Part shown: positions 22,627-31,300 of the stretch, piece by piece | Numbering within the stretch: the first letter of the stretch is position 1 | How the letters are laid out: the number at the start of each line of letters is the position of its first letter | NCBI GenBank assembly: GCA_030761205.1 | Contig: JAULJL010000021.1 | Location: 14,055,160-14,119,159 of the forward strand | Reading direction: 5' to 3' | Source of the DNA: Fremontodendron californicum | Lineage: Eukaryota > Streptophyta > Magnoliopsida > Malvales > Malvaceae | Length of the DNA stretch: 64,000 nt | Notes under the pieces: generated by a model | The model's input: the letters and a program-made list of their open reading frames with translations, nothing else | The model's database searches: none | Told to the model about the DNA's origin: nothing | Program-made: the position numbers and the translations under genes

Positions 22627-25600
22627 ATGGCTGACAATGAAAGTGTTCATGCTGAAGATGAGAACAGACAAGTACGCACCATGCGTGACTACTTGCAACC
22701 AACTCGAAGCTCATCACCCTCTTGTTTTATTTTTCCTCTCAATGCAAACAACTTTCGTTTTAAACCAGGTATGATAGCTTTGCTTCCAAATTTCTATGGG
22801 TTGGAATCGGAAAGTGCTTACTCGTTTCTAAAAGACTTCGAAGATGTATGTGTCACCTTTAATGACCAACAATGTACAAATGAAATTGTCAAGCTAAAAT
22901 TATTTCCTTTTTCTTTAAAAGATAAAGCAAAAATTTGGCTTCATAATTTAAAACCAAGGTCAATTGGCACATGGCAAGAATTACAAACTGAGTTTCTAAA
23001 GAAATTTTTCCCAGCACATAAAACTACTGCTTTGAAAAGACAGATTCAAAATTTCAATCAAAATCAAAATGAAGCATTTTTTCAGTGCTGGGATCGTTTT
23101 AAAGATTTGTTAAGTTCTTGTCCACATCATGGTTTTGAAAAATGGCGTCTTATTAGTTTCTTTTATGAAAGTTTAACTCCCGAAACTAAACAATTTGTTG
23201 AAACAATGTGTAACGGTGAGTTTCTAGAAAAAGAACCTGAAGAAGCCTTTGACTACTTAGACCATTTGGCAGATAACTCTCAAGCCTGGCACACAGATAA
23301 TTCCTCTGAAAGTTCCAACAGATCTAATGTTGTTTCTAACAGAGGAAAATATCATTTTAGTCAAGAAGATGAGATAAAAGCTAAAGTAGCTAATTTGGCT
23401 AGAAAGATTGAAGCCATGGAACTTAGAGAAGTAAAAGAAGTCAAAACGGTTAAAAATGAAGAAAGTTGTGGAATTTGTGAAATCATGGGACACCCCACTT
23501 CTGAATGTCCAAACATTCCCATTCTTAAAGAAGCGTTGCATGATCAAGTAAATTCCATAAACACATTTAAAAAGCCTTTTCCTTCTCCTTACTCTGAAAC
23601 GTATAACCCTGAATGGAGAAATCATCCCAACTTCAGTTGGCGGAATAATAATCATGTTCAGGTACCACAATCTCAAAAGCCGGGCAACACTTTTTCCTAT
23701 CAACCTTCACGTGTACAAACCTTGGAAGAGACATTGCAAGCATTCATGCAAACACAAGCAAATGTGAATAGCCGGACTTCACAGGACATCAATGAGATCA
23801 AAAACACCTTGTCCACATTGACAGCTTCATTACGCACTCAAGAAAAAGGTAAGTTTCCTGCTCAACCTCAGCCTAACCCTTCTACTCAATGTCTTGTTTC
23901 TTGCTCCAATGAAACTCAACAGGAAAATGCCAGTTCTATCACAACTCTTCGAAGTGGAAAGGCAATTGACAAAAACATTCCATCAAAAGACCAAGATCCT
24001 CTTTCCCCTCCGAAAAGTAATGGTAAGGATGATGGTAAGTCTGAACTTCTTGAAAATTTGGACAAAGAAAAAGGTATGCATCCTGCTCCTTTTCCTCAAA
24101 GGTTGCAAACAATAAAGAATTTGAATCAAAATGCAGAAATTTATGAACTTTTCAAACAAGTTAAGATTAACATTCCTTTATTGGATGCAATCAAACAAGT
24201 TCCATCTTATGCTAAATTTTTGAAGGACATGTGCACAGTTAAAAGGAAACATAATGTACAAAAGAAAGCATTTTTGACGGAAAGTGTGAGCTCAATCATT
24301 CAGCACCTTACTCCACCAAAATTCAAAGATCCTGGATGTCCAACAATCTCATGCATCATTGGAAACACTAGAATAGAACGTGCATTGCTTGATCTTGGTG
24401 CTAGTGTTAATCTTTTGCCTTTTTCTGTTTATCAACAGTTAGGTTTAGGTGAACTCAAGGAAACACCTGTTACACTTCAACTAGCTGATCGTTCTGTAAA
24501 AATTCCTCGAGGGATAGTTGAAGATGTTTTGGTTCAAATTGATAATTTTTACTTCCCTGTTGATTTTATTGTTTTGGACACACATCCTGTTTCAAATCCA
24601 AATGTTCAAATTCCTGTTATATTAGGCCGTCCATTTCTTGCAACTTCTAATGCTCTGATAAATTGCAGGAATGGTATGTTGAACATTTCTTTTGGAAATA
24701 TGACTTTAGAATTAAATGTGTTCAACATTTGCAAGCAACCTGGTGATAATTCAGAAGTACATGAAGTGGATTTCATTGAAGAACTTGTTCATGAACATCT
24801 CACCACTACCACATTCCATGATCCTTTAGAAGCTTATTTAATTGAATATGAGTTTGATAATGCTTCAGAAATTTCACACACTGATTCTTTGTTAAAATCT
24901 TTTCAGGATAAGCATTGTTGGAAACAAAAGTTTGAGGAACTTCCATCACTTACAAATGTCACTGTACCATCAACTATTGAACCACCCAAGCTGGAGTTAA
25001 AACCATTGCCATCCGAGCTAAAATATTCCTTTTTGGGTGAGAGTGAAACTTTTCCAGTCATAATTTCTTCACATCTTGATGAACTACAAGAAGGTAAGTT
25101 GTTACAACTTTTGAAGATGCACAAAAATGCATTAGGATGGACCTTAGCTGACATAAAGGGAATAAGCCCATTAATCTGCACACATAATATTTATTTAGAG
25201 GAAAATGCTAAACCCTCTAGACAAATGCAACGAAGGCTTAATCCTAATATGAAAGAAGTAGTGAGAAATGAAGTCATTAAACTTCTAGATAATGGAATCA
25301 TTTATCCTATCTCTGATAGCAAATGGGTAAGTCCTAATCAAGTCGTACCTAAGAAATCTGGAGTTACTGTAGTTAAAAATGAAAACAATGAATTAATTCC
25401 AGCTAGGACTGTTACTGGTTGGCGCATGTGCATTGACTATAGGAAACTTAACTCAGTGACGAGGAAAGATCATTTCCCTTTGCCTTTCATGGATCAAATC
25501 TTAGAAAGAGTTGCAGGGCATGAGTTTTATTGTTTTCTAGATGGATATTCTGGGTATAATCAAATTGCCATTGCACTTGAGGACCAAGAGAAAACCACTT

Positions 25601-27894
25601 TTACATGTCCTTTTGGTACTTTTGCATATCGTAGAATGCCATTTGGATTATGTAACGCCCCTGCCACATTTCAAAGATGCATGCTTAGCATTTTTAGTGA
25701 CATGATTGAACGTAATCTTGAGATTTTCATGGATGATTTTTCTGTTTCTGGTGATTCATTTGATGATTGCTTAGCCAATTTGAAAAATGTATTGATTAGG
25801 TGTGAAGAAAAAAATCTTGTTCTTAATTGGGAAAAATGTCATTTCATGGTCACTAAAGGTATTGTACTAGGTCACATTGTTTCTGCAAAAGGGATTGAGG
25901 TAGACAAGTCAAAACTTGAATTGATTGCTAATCTACCCACACCAAAGACAGTAAAGGACATTAGGTCATTCTTGGGACATGCAGGTTTTTATAGAAGATT
26001 CATAAAAGATTTTAGCACGATATCTAAACCTCTATGTAATCTTTTAATGAAAGACACTGCATTTGAATGGACTAAAGATTGTGAAGATGCTTTTGAAAAA
26101 CTCAAAAATATGCTCACTACTGCTCCTATTATGAGATCTCCTGATTGGTCTTTACCATTTGAAATAATGTGTGATGCTAGTGACTATGCTGTTGGTGCTG
26201 TGTTAGGACAAAGGAAAGATAATAAACCACATGTAATTTACTATGCAAGTAAAACTTTAAATAGAGCCCAAATGAATTATTCCACTACAGAAAAGGAATT
26301 ACTTGCAGTTGTTTTTGCATTGGATAAATTCAGATCTTACCTTGTTGGATCATCAATTGTTGTCTTTAGTGATCATGCAGCTTTAAAATATCTTCTCTCT
26401 AAGAAGGATGCAAAACCTAGGTTGCTGAGGTGGATCCTTTTGCTGCAAGAATTTGACATCACCATTCGAGATAAAAAAGGAGTAGAAAATGTGGTGGCTG
26501 ATCATTTATCAAGACTTGTTTGTGATGAATCTTTTAGAACCTCACCAATAAATGATACTTTTCCTGATGAACAACTTCTAATTGTCTCCACGACACCTTG
26601 GTTTGCTGACATTGCTAATTTTCTTGCTACAGGAAAAATTCCTTCTCAATGGAGCACCCAAGATAAAAGGAAGTTTCTGAATGAGGTAAAGAAGTTCTAT
26701 TGGGATGACCCTTACTTGTTCAAATATTGTCCTGATCAGATTTTTCGAAGATGCATTCCCGACAATGAGGTAAGCAGTGTAATTAAGTTTTGTCATTCCG
26801 AGAAATGTGGTGGTCATTTTTCATCAAAGAAAACTGCTGCAAAAATTTTACAGTGTGGATTTTACTGGCCAACTTTGTTCAAAGATGCACATAATTTTTG
26901 CAAGTCATGTGAAAGTTGTCAAAAATTAGGTTCCATTTCGAAAAGAAACATGATGCCTTTGAACCCAATTCTTGTAATTGAAATTTTTGACTGTTGGGGT
27001 ATTGATTTCATGGGACCATTTCCACCATCTTTTGGTTTCTTATACATTTTAGTAGCAATAGATTATGTTTCAAAGTGGATAGAGGCAATTCCATGTCGAA
27101 ATAATGATCACAAAACAGTGATTAAATTTTTAAAAGAAAATATTTTGAGTCGATTTGGAATTCCTCGATCTATCATAAGCGATGGGGGAACATATTTTTG
27201 CAACAAGGTTTTTGAAACATTAATGAAGATATATGCCATTACACACAAAGTTGCAACCCCTTATCACCCGCAGACAAATGGACAGGTAGAATTAGCAAAT
27301 AGGGAGATTAAACAAATTTTGGAAAAGACAGTTAATCCAAATCGCAAAGATTGGTCTCTTAGACTTAACGATGCATTATGGGCCTATCGAACAGCTTTTA
27401 AAACAGCATTGGGCATGTCTCCTTATAGGCTAGTTTATGGAAAACCTTGTCATTTACCTGTGGAACTTGAGCATAAAGCATATTGGGCCATTAAAATGTT
27501 CAACTCAAACCTTGATGACGCTTCTAATTTACGAAAATTACAAATAAATGAACTTGAGGAACTCAGAAATGATGCATATGAGAATTCTAAAATTCATAAA
27601 GAAAGAACTAAAGCCTTTCATGACAAGTTAATTTCAAGAAAAACATTTAATGTTGGGCAAAAAGTTCTACTTTATAATTCTAGACTTCACATATTTCCTG
27701 GTAAGTTGAGATCAAGATGGACTGGCCCATTTGTGGTTAAGCATGTGTATCATTATGGAGTAGTTGACATTGAGAATCCTCAAAATGGTAACGTATTCAA
27801 GGTAAATGGACAAAGACTCAAACTCTTTTTGGAAAATCATGTTACTCAAGAAGATGTTGTTTTTCTTTCTGATCCTTGTTTTGAAAATAACTAG
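22627..27894 (+). CDS. gag-pol: Athila Gag-Pol polyprotein, uninterrupted
   Basis: 1,755 codons from an ATG in good context (ACCATGG). The frame is open from 22534, but that ATG has a poor context. The polyprotein supplies the capsid, the enzymes for reverse transcription and the integrase. Domains in order: capsid core about residues 45-210; zinc knuckle CGICEIMGHPTSEC (CX2CX4HX4C, 281-294); protease LLDLGASVNLLP (Asp 589); RT with FMDD at 1034-1037; RNase H with CDAS (Asp 1183); integrase with HX6H (from 1390) and CX2C (from 1425); DD(35)E at Asp 1460, Asp 1519 and Glu 1555; a GPF-type tail near 1690. No stop or frameshift is present, so it could be active. Protease and RT signatures are of Athila type. 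Confidence 0.95.
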   Translation: MADNESVHAEDENRQVRTMRDYLQPTRSSSPSCFIFPLNANNFRFKPGMIALLPNFYGLESESAYSFLKDFEDVCVTFNDQQCTNEIVKLKLFPFSLKDKAKIWLHNLKPRSIGTWQELQTEFLKKFFPAHKTTALKRQIQNFNQNQNEAFFQCWDRFKDLLSSCPHHGFEKWRLISFFYESLTPETKQFVETMCNGEFLEKEPEEAFDYLDHLADNSQAWHTDNSSESSNRSNVVSNRGKYHFSQEDEIKAKVANLARKIEAMELREVKEVKTVKNEESCGICEIMGHPTSECPNIPILKEALHDQVNSINTFKKPFPSPYSETYNPEWRNHPNFSWRNNNHVQVPQSQKPGNTFSYQPSRVQTLEETLQAFMQTQANVNSRTSQDINEIKNTLSTLTASLRTQEKGKFPAQPQPNPSTQCLVSCSNETQQENASSITTLRSGKAIDKNIPSKDQDPLSPPKSNGKDDGKSELLENLDKEKGMHPAPFPQRLQTIKNLNQNAEIYELFKQVKINIPLLDAIKQVPSYAKFLKDMCTVKRKHNVQKKAFLTESVSSIIQHLTPPKFKDPGCPTISCIIGNTRIERALLDLGASVNLLPFSVYQQLGLGELKETPVTLQLADRSVKIPRGIVEDVLVQIDNFYFPVDFIVLDTHPVSNPNVQIPVILGRPFLATSNALINCRNGMLNISFGNMTLELNVFNICKQPGDNSEVHEVDFIEELVHEHLTTTTFHDPLEAYLIEYEFDNASEISHTDSLLKSFQDKHCWKQKFEELPSLTNVTVPSTIEPPKLELKPLPSELKYSFLGESETFPVIISSHLDELQEGKLLQLLKMHKNALGWTLADIKGISPLICTHNIYLEENAKPSRQMQRRLNPNMKEVVRNEVIKLLDNGIIYPISDSKWVSPNQVVPKKSGVTVVKNENNELIPARTVTGWRMCIDYRKLNSVTRKDHFPLPFMDQILERVAGHEFYCFLDGYSGYNQIAIALEDQEKTTFTCPFGTFAYRRMPFGLCNAPATFQRCMLSIFSDMIERNLEIFMDDFSVSGDSFDDCLANLKNVLIRCEEKNLVLNWEKCHFMVTKGIVLGHIVSAKGIEVDKSKLELIANLPTPKTVKDIRSFLGHAGFYRRFIKDFSTISKPLCNLLMKDTAFEWTKDCEDAFEKLKNMLTTAPIMRSPDWSLPFEIMCDASDYAVGAVLGQRKDNKPHVIYYASKTLNRAQMNYSTTEKELLAVVFALDKFRSYLVGSSIVVFSDHAALKYLLSKKDAKPRLLRWILLLQEFDITIRDKKGVENVVADHLSRLVCDESFRTSPINDTFPDEQLLIVSTTPWFADIANFLATGKIPSQWSTQDKRKFLNEVKKFYWDDPYLFKYCPDQIFRRCIPDNEVSSVIKFCHSEKCGGHFSSKKTAAKILQCGFYWPTLFKDAHNFCKSCESCQKLGSISKRNMMPLNPILVIEIFDCWGIDFMGPFPPSFGFLYILVAIDYVSKWIEAIPCRNNDHKTVIKFLKENILSRFGIPRSIISDGGTYFCNKVFETLMKIYAITHKVATPYHPQTNGQVELANREIKQILEKTVNPNRKDWSLRLNDALWAYRTAFKTALGMSPYRLVYGKPCHLPVELEHKAYWAIKMFNSNLDDASNLRKLQINELEELRNDAYENSKIHKERTKAFHDKLISRKTFNVGQKVLLYNSRLHIFPGKLRSRWTGPFVVKHVYHYGVVDIENPQNGNVFKVNGQRLKLFLENHVTQEDVVFLSDPCFENN

Positions 27895-28043
27895 ATGTAA
27901 ATATAATTTTTTTTTTAACCCCGGTTAAATGGCGGATAACGGTACTCCGTGATTATTTAAGTCGGTTCCATCAGCTACCCACAAAACTGATATTGTATAT
28001 AAATTTCTCTTTCATTTTTTTTTATTTCATTTTTTTTTTCAGG
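27895..28043 (+). promoter_or_regulatory. Athila pol-ORF2 spacer with TATA-like box and acceptor-like site
   Basis: This 149-bp spacer ends with a long T-rich tract and TTTTTTTTTCAG|G (AG at 28041-28042), one base before the ORF2 ATG. That is a textbook 3' splice-site layout. A TATATAAA lies at 27996-28003. It suggests that ORF2 is expressed from a spliced or internally started mRNA. Confidence 0.45.
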
Positions 28044-28580
28044 ATGGATGATATTCTCAAAAGATTGCAGAAACGATTTCCTCCTTTTCCTCGGAATATT
28101 TTACTGAAGCTTTACCAAGTTCGATTAGAAAGATTAAGAATGCTTATGAACAAAGGGATTCCTGAAGACATACGTTGGATAATTGAAGCCAAGGTACGTG
28201 AAGATGAATATCTTCCTGTTTTGCATTTACCAGGTACAGGTAGAAGCACTTATGCAAAGAAGCGACGAGCAAAGCGCATGAGTTCAAATTGCCACAAGTG
28301 TGCACGATGGACGTGTAACGGTAAATGTCGTTCTATTGGGATTCCGTCCTCTAATCGAGATGATAAAATTGAATTCATTAAGGATGGACTGAGTAAGGAG
28401 AATTTGGGTAATATCCAACTTTCTCTTGAGACGCATCCTAGTGGAGATGTACAAAGAGAAATTCTTGATTTATGGCCGCAATTCCAAAGGGAATGGCAAC
28501 ATCTTGGGAATCTGATGATAAAAGACCCTGTTTGCCAGCTTGTAAGAAAACTGGATGGGAAGCATATCCTCGACTCATAG
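28044..28580 (+). CDS. Athila accessory ORF2: basic Cys-cluster protein, resembles plant-virus nucleic-acid-binding proteins
   Basis: 178 codons, starting at the first ATG after the acceptor-like CAG (upstream in-frame codons read through the T-rich tract). The N-terminal 60 residues are amphipathic and Leu/Arg-rich. A basic patch KKRRAKR (72-78) is followed by a CX2CX4CX3C cluster (Cys 83, 86, 91, 95), then an acidic segment with FIKDG (111-115). A GRS-Tyr-Ala block, a basic patch and a Cys pair in this order recall the zinc-binding, nucleic-acid-binding proteins (Pfam Carla_C4 type) of carla-like plant RNA viruses. Several of those act as silencing suppressors. This is a from-memory resemblance without an alignment. 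Nothing in the ORF resembles env. The intact frame in a young element suggests selection. A role in RNA binding or silencing defence is inference. Confidence 0.6.
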   Translation: MDDILKRLQKRFPPFPRNILLKLYQVRLERLRMLMNKGIPEDIRWIIEAKVREDEYLPVLHLPGTGRSTYAKKRRAKRMSSNCHKCARWTCNGKCRSIGIPSSNRDDKIEFIKDGLSKENLGNIQLSLETHPSGDVQREILDLWPQFQREWQHLGNLMIKDPVCQLVRKLDGKHILDS

Positions 28581-28856
28581 AAGGCGTTTAAGCCGTTTCT
28601 GGACGTAAAACCAGAGGAAGATGCCAAATACACTTTCGGCGACATTATTACTTTTGACTTTTACGGTTGATTTTTCTTCTCTTTTTGATTTTCTTCCTGA
28701 AATCATGCAAAAATCTTTTGTTAGGTTAACATTTTCTTCTGACAGGTCAAATACACTTTCGGCGACATTATTACTCTTGTCTGATTCACTACTCAGTCCT
28801 CTATATATTACACCATGTACTCATTCTCTTTCAGGCACTCGAAAAAGAAAAAAAAA
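28581..28856 (+). promoter_or_regulatory. Spacer between ORF2 and LOG ORF with direct repeat and acceptor-like sites
   Basis: Holds a 28-bp direct repeat starting CAAATACACTTTCGGCGACA (28625-28652 and 28748-28775). Acceptor-like pyrimidine/CAG sites end at 28745 (TTCTTCTGACAG) and 28834 (TTCTCTTTCAG); the latter lies 22 bases before the LOG ATG. A TATATATTA lies near 28802. Confidence 0.5.
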
Positions 28857-29504
28857 ATGGAAAGCACTTCGTCCCAGCGCATTAAAAAAATTTGTGTCTT
28901 TGGAGGTGCTTATCCAGGGAAAAATAACATATTCGCTGATGAAGCCATAAGAGTTGGAGTAATACTTGCCCAACAAAAGATCCACTTGATTTATGGAGGC
29001 GGTAGTACGGGTTTAATGGGAGCAGTCGCTACAGCAGCACACGCCGGAGGAAGTCCAGTTCTAGGAATCGTGCCAAAACTATTCACAGATTTTTGTGGAC
29101 CTACCGTGGGTAAGGAAATACAAGTCTGGAGTATCCCTGAACGGATAACAATCATGTACCATTCTGCCGATGCATTCATTGCTTTACCAGGAGGTCTGGG
29201 TACATTGGAAGAAATAGCTTGCGTGGCTTCTTGGTCATCTTTGGTCACAAATAAGAAACCCATTGGTTTGCTTAATATTAATGGTTATTTTAGTAATTTA
29301 CTTTCATATTTAGATAATGCTGTGGATAATGGATTCATGTTTTCAGAGGCAAGGAGAACCATAATTTCTGCTACAACCATTGAAGATTTACTCAAAAAGC
29401 TACAAGCTTATGAGTGTTTATCTGCTACGGTTGTTTCGCAAACGCTCGGAAAAAGAAAAAGAGATATGGACGAGCAAGGAGTGGATTGCACTTTGTCTTT
29501 GTGA
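28857..29504 (+). CDS. LOG-like: LOG-family cytokinin riboside 5'-monophosphate phosphoribohydrolase carried by the Athila element
   Basis: 215 codons, about the normal LOG length, with no intron, while plant LOG genes have several. LOG enzymes release active cytokinin bases from nucleotide precursors. Signature motifs are present: VFGGAYPG near the start, GGGSTGLMG (47-55), and PGGLGTLEE (111-119), matching the family PGGxGTxxE. Arg 96 and Glu 119 stand 23 residues apart, as do the catalytic Arg and Glu of known plant LOGs. The middle (KKPIGLLNINGYFSNLLSYLDNAVDNGFM) fits the family, yet the sequence is clearly diverged from host LOGs. The tail ends with a basic GKRKRD that could be a nuclear signal. 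It lies in sense inside the element after ORF2 and is probably translated from a spliced RNA. Enzyme activity is inferred from the motifs. Confidence 0.88.
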   Translation: MESTSSQRIKKICVFGGAYPGKNNIFADEAIRVGVILAQQKIHLIYGGGSTGLMGAVATAAHAGGSPVLGIVPKLFTDFCGPTVGKEIQVWSIPERITIMYHSADAFIALPGGLGTLEEIACVASWSSLVTNKKPIGLLNINGYFSNLLSYLDNAVDNGFMFSEARRTIISATTIEDLLKKLQAYECLSATVVSQTLGKRKRDMDEQGVDCTLSL

Positions 29505-29763
29505 CATTATCTAACATTTTGCTTGTTGTGTCTCAGTTATAATAAGTGGTTAGCAACCTCTGCAGGTAATATCTCCTAAATTCTACCTTTAAAATTTGAC
29601 ATTGGGGACAATGTCATATTTTAGTAGGGGGTAAGGGACATATTTTGCTTAAAAAAAAAAAAATTTGTTGTGTTTTAAGACATTTAGAAGTATTCATTCT
29701 GAACAAGGTCTGAGTAAGGGAGACTTGAGACATACCTTGTCAGTTTGATTTAATCTTCTTCTT

Positions 29764-29798
<35 letters not shown>

Positions 29799-31282
29799 AA
29801 AAACAAAAAAAAAGCATGTTTAGACTTAGTGTGTTTTTTTTAGTTACTTTCAATACAATGATGAGATATGAATTGCATAAGTCTAAAACAGATTTATTAG
29901 TGAGAAGATTTTCATGAGAATTGAGCTTGATGTCAACCTTTTTATGAGCCAATGTTAATATGATATGTTGATTGAGAAAGAAGCATGTTTAGACTTAATC
30001 TGACTTGTATAATCATCTTTGTGAGTTTTTGAGCCTATAATGATTGATGCATTATACAAATAAATCTAATTTCTTTCTTGAGTGCTCTTATGATTACATG
30101 ATTCTCTAGAACTTGCTTTAAACCGTTTGAGACTATATTGATACATGTGACAACATGAATATGATAGAGGCATTAGGATTATAACCAGAGCCAAACAGCC
30201 ATCCATTATTAATGTTCTACGAGAACATCCCCACTAGTGAGCCAATTTGAGCCTACATTAAATATGATGTTTTATTGGTAACCACAACTTACACCTAGCC
30301 TAAATATACTTATATCCTTACCCTTGTTCTAAAGATGAATTTTATATTTTGAGACATATTGCAAAAAAACAAGGGATATTTTTATTTGAAAATTTGGGTT
30401 AGAAACAAAAGATAAGTGTGGGGGAAGAAAAGAAAAGAAAAAGTCAAGAGAAAAAGAAAGGGATCATTGTCAAATACATTCCCATATTAAAAAAAAAAAA
30501 AAAAAAAAATCTTCTCTTGAACTTCTAGAAAAAGATGTTACAAAGTTGGTTAGAATGATGCAAAGGCTCAACATGAATATTTAGCCTATGTTATTATGTG
30601 CTTTATAAGAGTTTTGAGAAGTTTTATTTGTATGATCTTATTATGTCTCTAAAATCTATGAACTCTTTGGAACCTTTGTGATATCTTTATCCTTTTGTTC
30701 TTTAACCACATTATAACCCTTTGGCCCCATTACAACCTTGAATAAAGACCTCTTGATTTATGAAGTTGTATGATCTAAATAGTGGAGAATAGGTGGACAA
30801 GCAAGCATATGGTAGAAGTGTTTTCATGAGATTGATTGAGTGTAAACACTTTACCACTACTTTAAAGAGTGAAAATCAAGAGAGTATCCCATGTGAGAAG
30901 TTGAGATTAAGTTTGAATATACACTATTTTGATTGAAATATGTTATGTTATTATTGGCTTAACTCAAACTATTTACATTCAAGCAAGATTTTTTGTGAAT
31001 TTCTTTAAGCTATTGATTAGTTTTTAAGACTTGTCCAATGATTATCTCTAATTTATATTGGAAGGATTAGTTATAATTATTATTTTTAGTTTTTCTTATT
31101 TCTTCAATGTTTGTGGGTATCGTCCTAGTAAACCCTCACGAGACTAAACTCGTCCACTAGGGACACCTAGGGGTTTAAAGGCTTGTGTCACATGCTAAGT
31201 GCCACCGTGATTTCCTACGAAAATGGATTAGATTAGATTTTCTTATTTTATTTTTATTGAGTCGTTGCTAGGGACTAGCAAC
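29505..31282 (+). other. Athila 3' non-coding region
   Basis: 1.78 kb without a credible ORF. It contains poly(A) runs at 29766-29797 and about 30488-30509 and a purine-rich stretch GTGTGGGGGAAGAAAAG (about 30417-30433) that could be a second PPT. The first 70 codons on the minus strand over the A-run are an artefact. Confidence 0.7.
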
Positions 31283-31300
31283 AATCTAAGTATGGGGGTG
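31283..31300 (+). other. Athila polypurine tract
   Basis: AATCTAAGTATGGGGGTG directly abuts the 3' LTR start TGATAACTCG. It is less purine-pure than usual, but similar TATGGGGG-type PPTs occur in Athila elements. Confidence 0.7.

Noticed and set aside
24903..25181. Antisense frames over Athila gag-pol (also 23257-23703, 26578-26817)
   Set aside because: Shadows of the sense coding frame.
28250..28645. Antisense frames over ORF2 and the LOG gene (also 28991-29263)
   Set aside because: Shadows of the sense frames, with no recognised motif.
29740..29952. Minus-strand frame with a Phe run in the Athila 3' region
   Set aside because: Translation of a poly(A) tract. No conservation or start context.
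27895..31300. Env-like gene expected after pol in Athila
   Set aside because: No signal peptide or transmembrane helices in the two ORFs. The frames are a Cys-cluster protein and a LOG enzyme instead.
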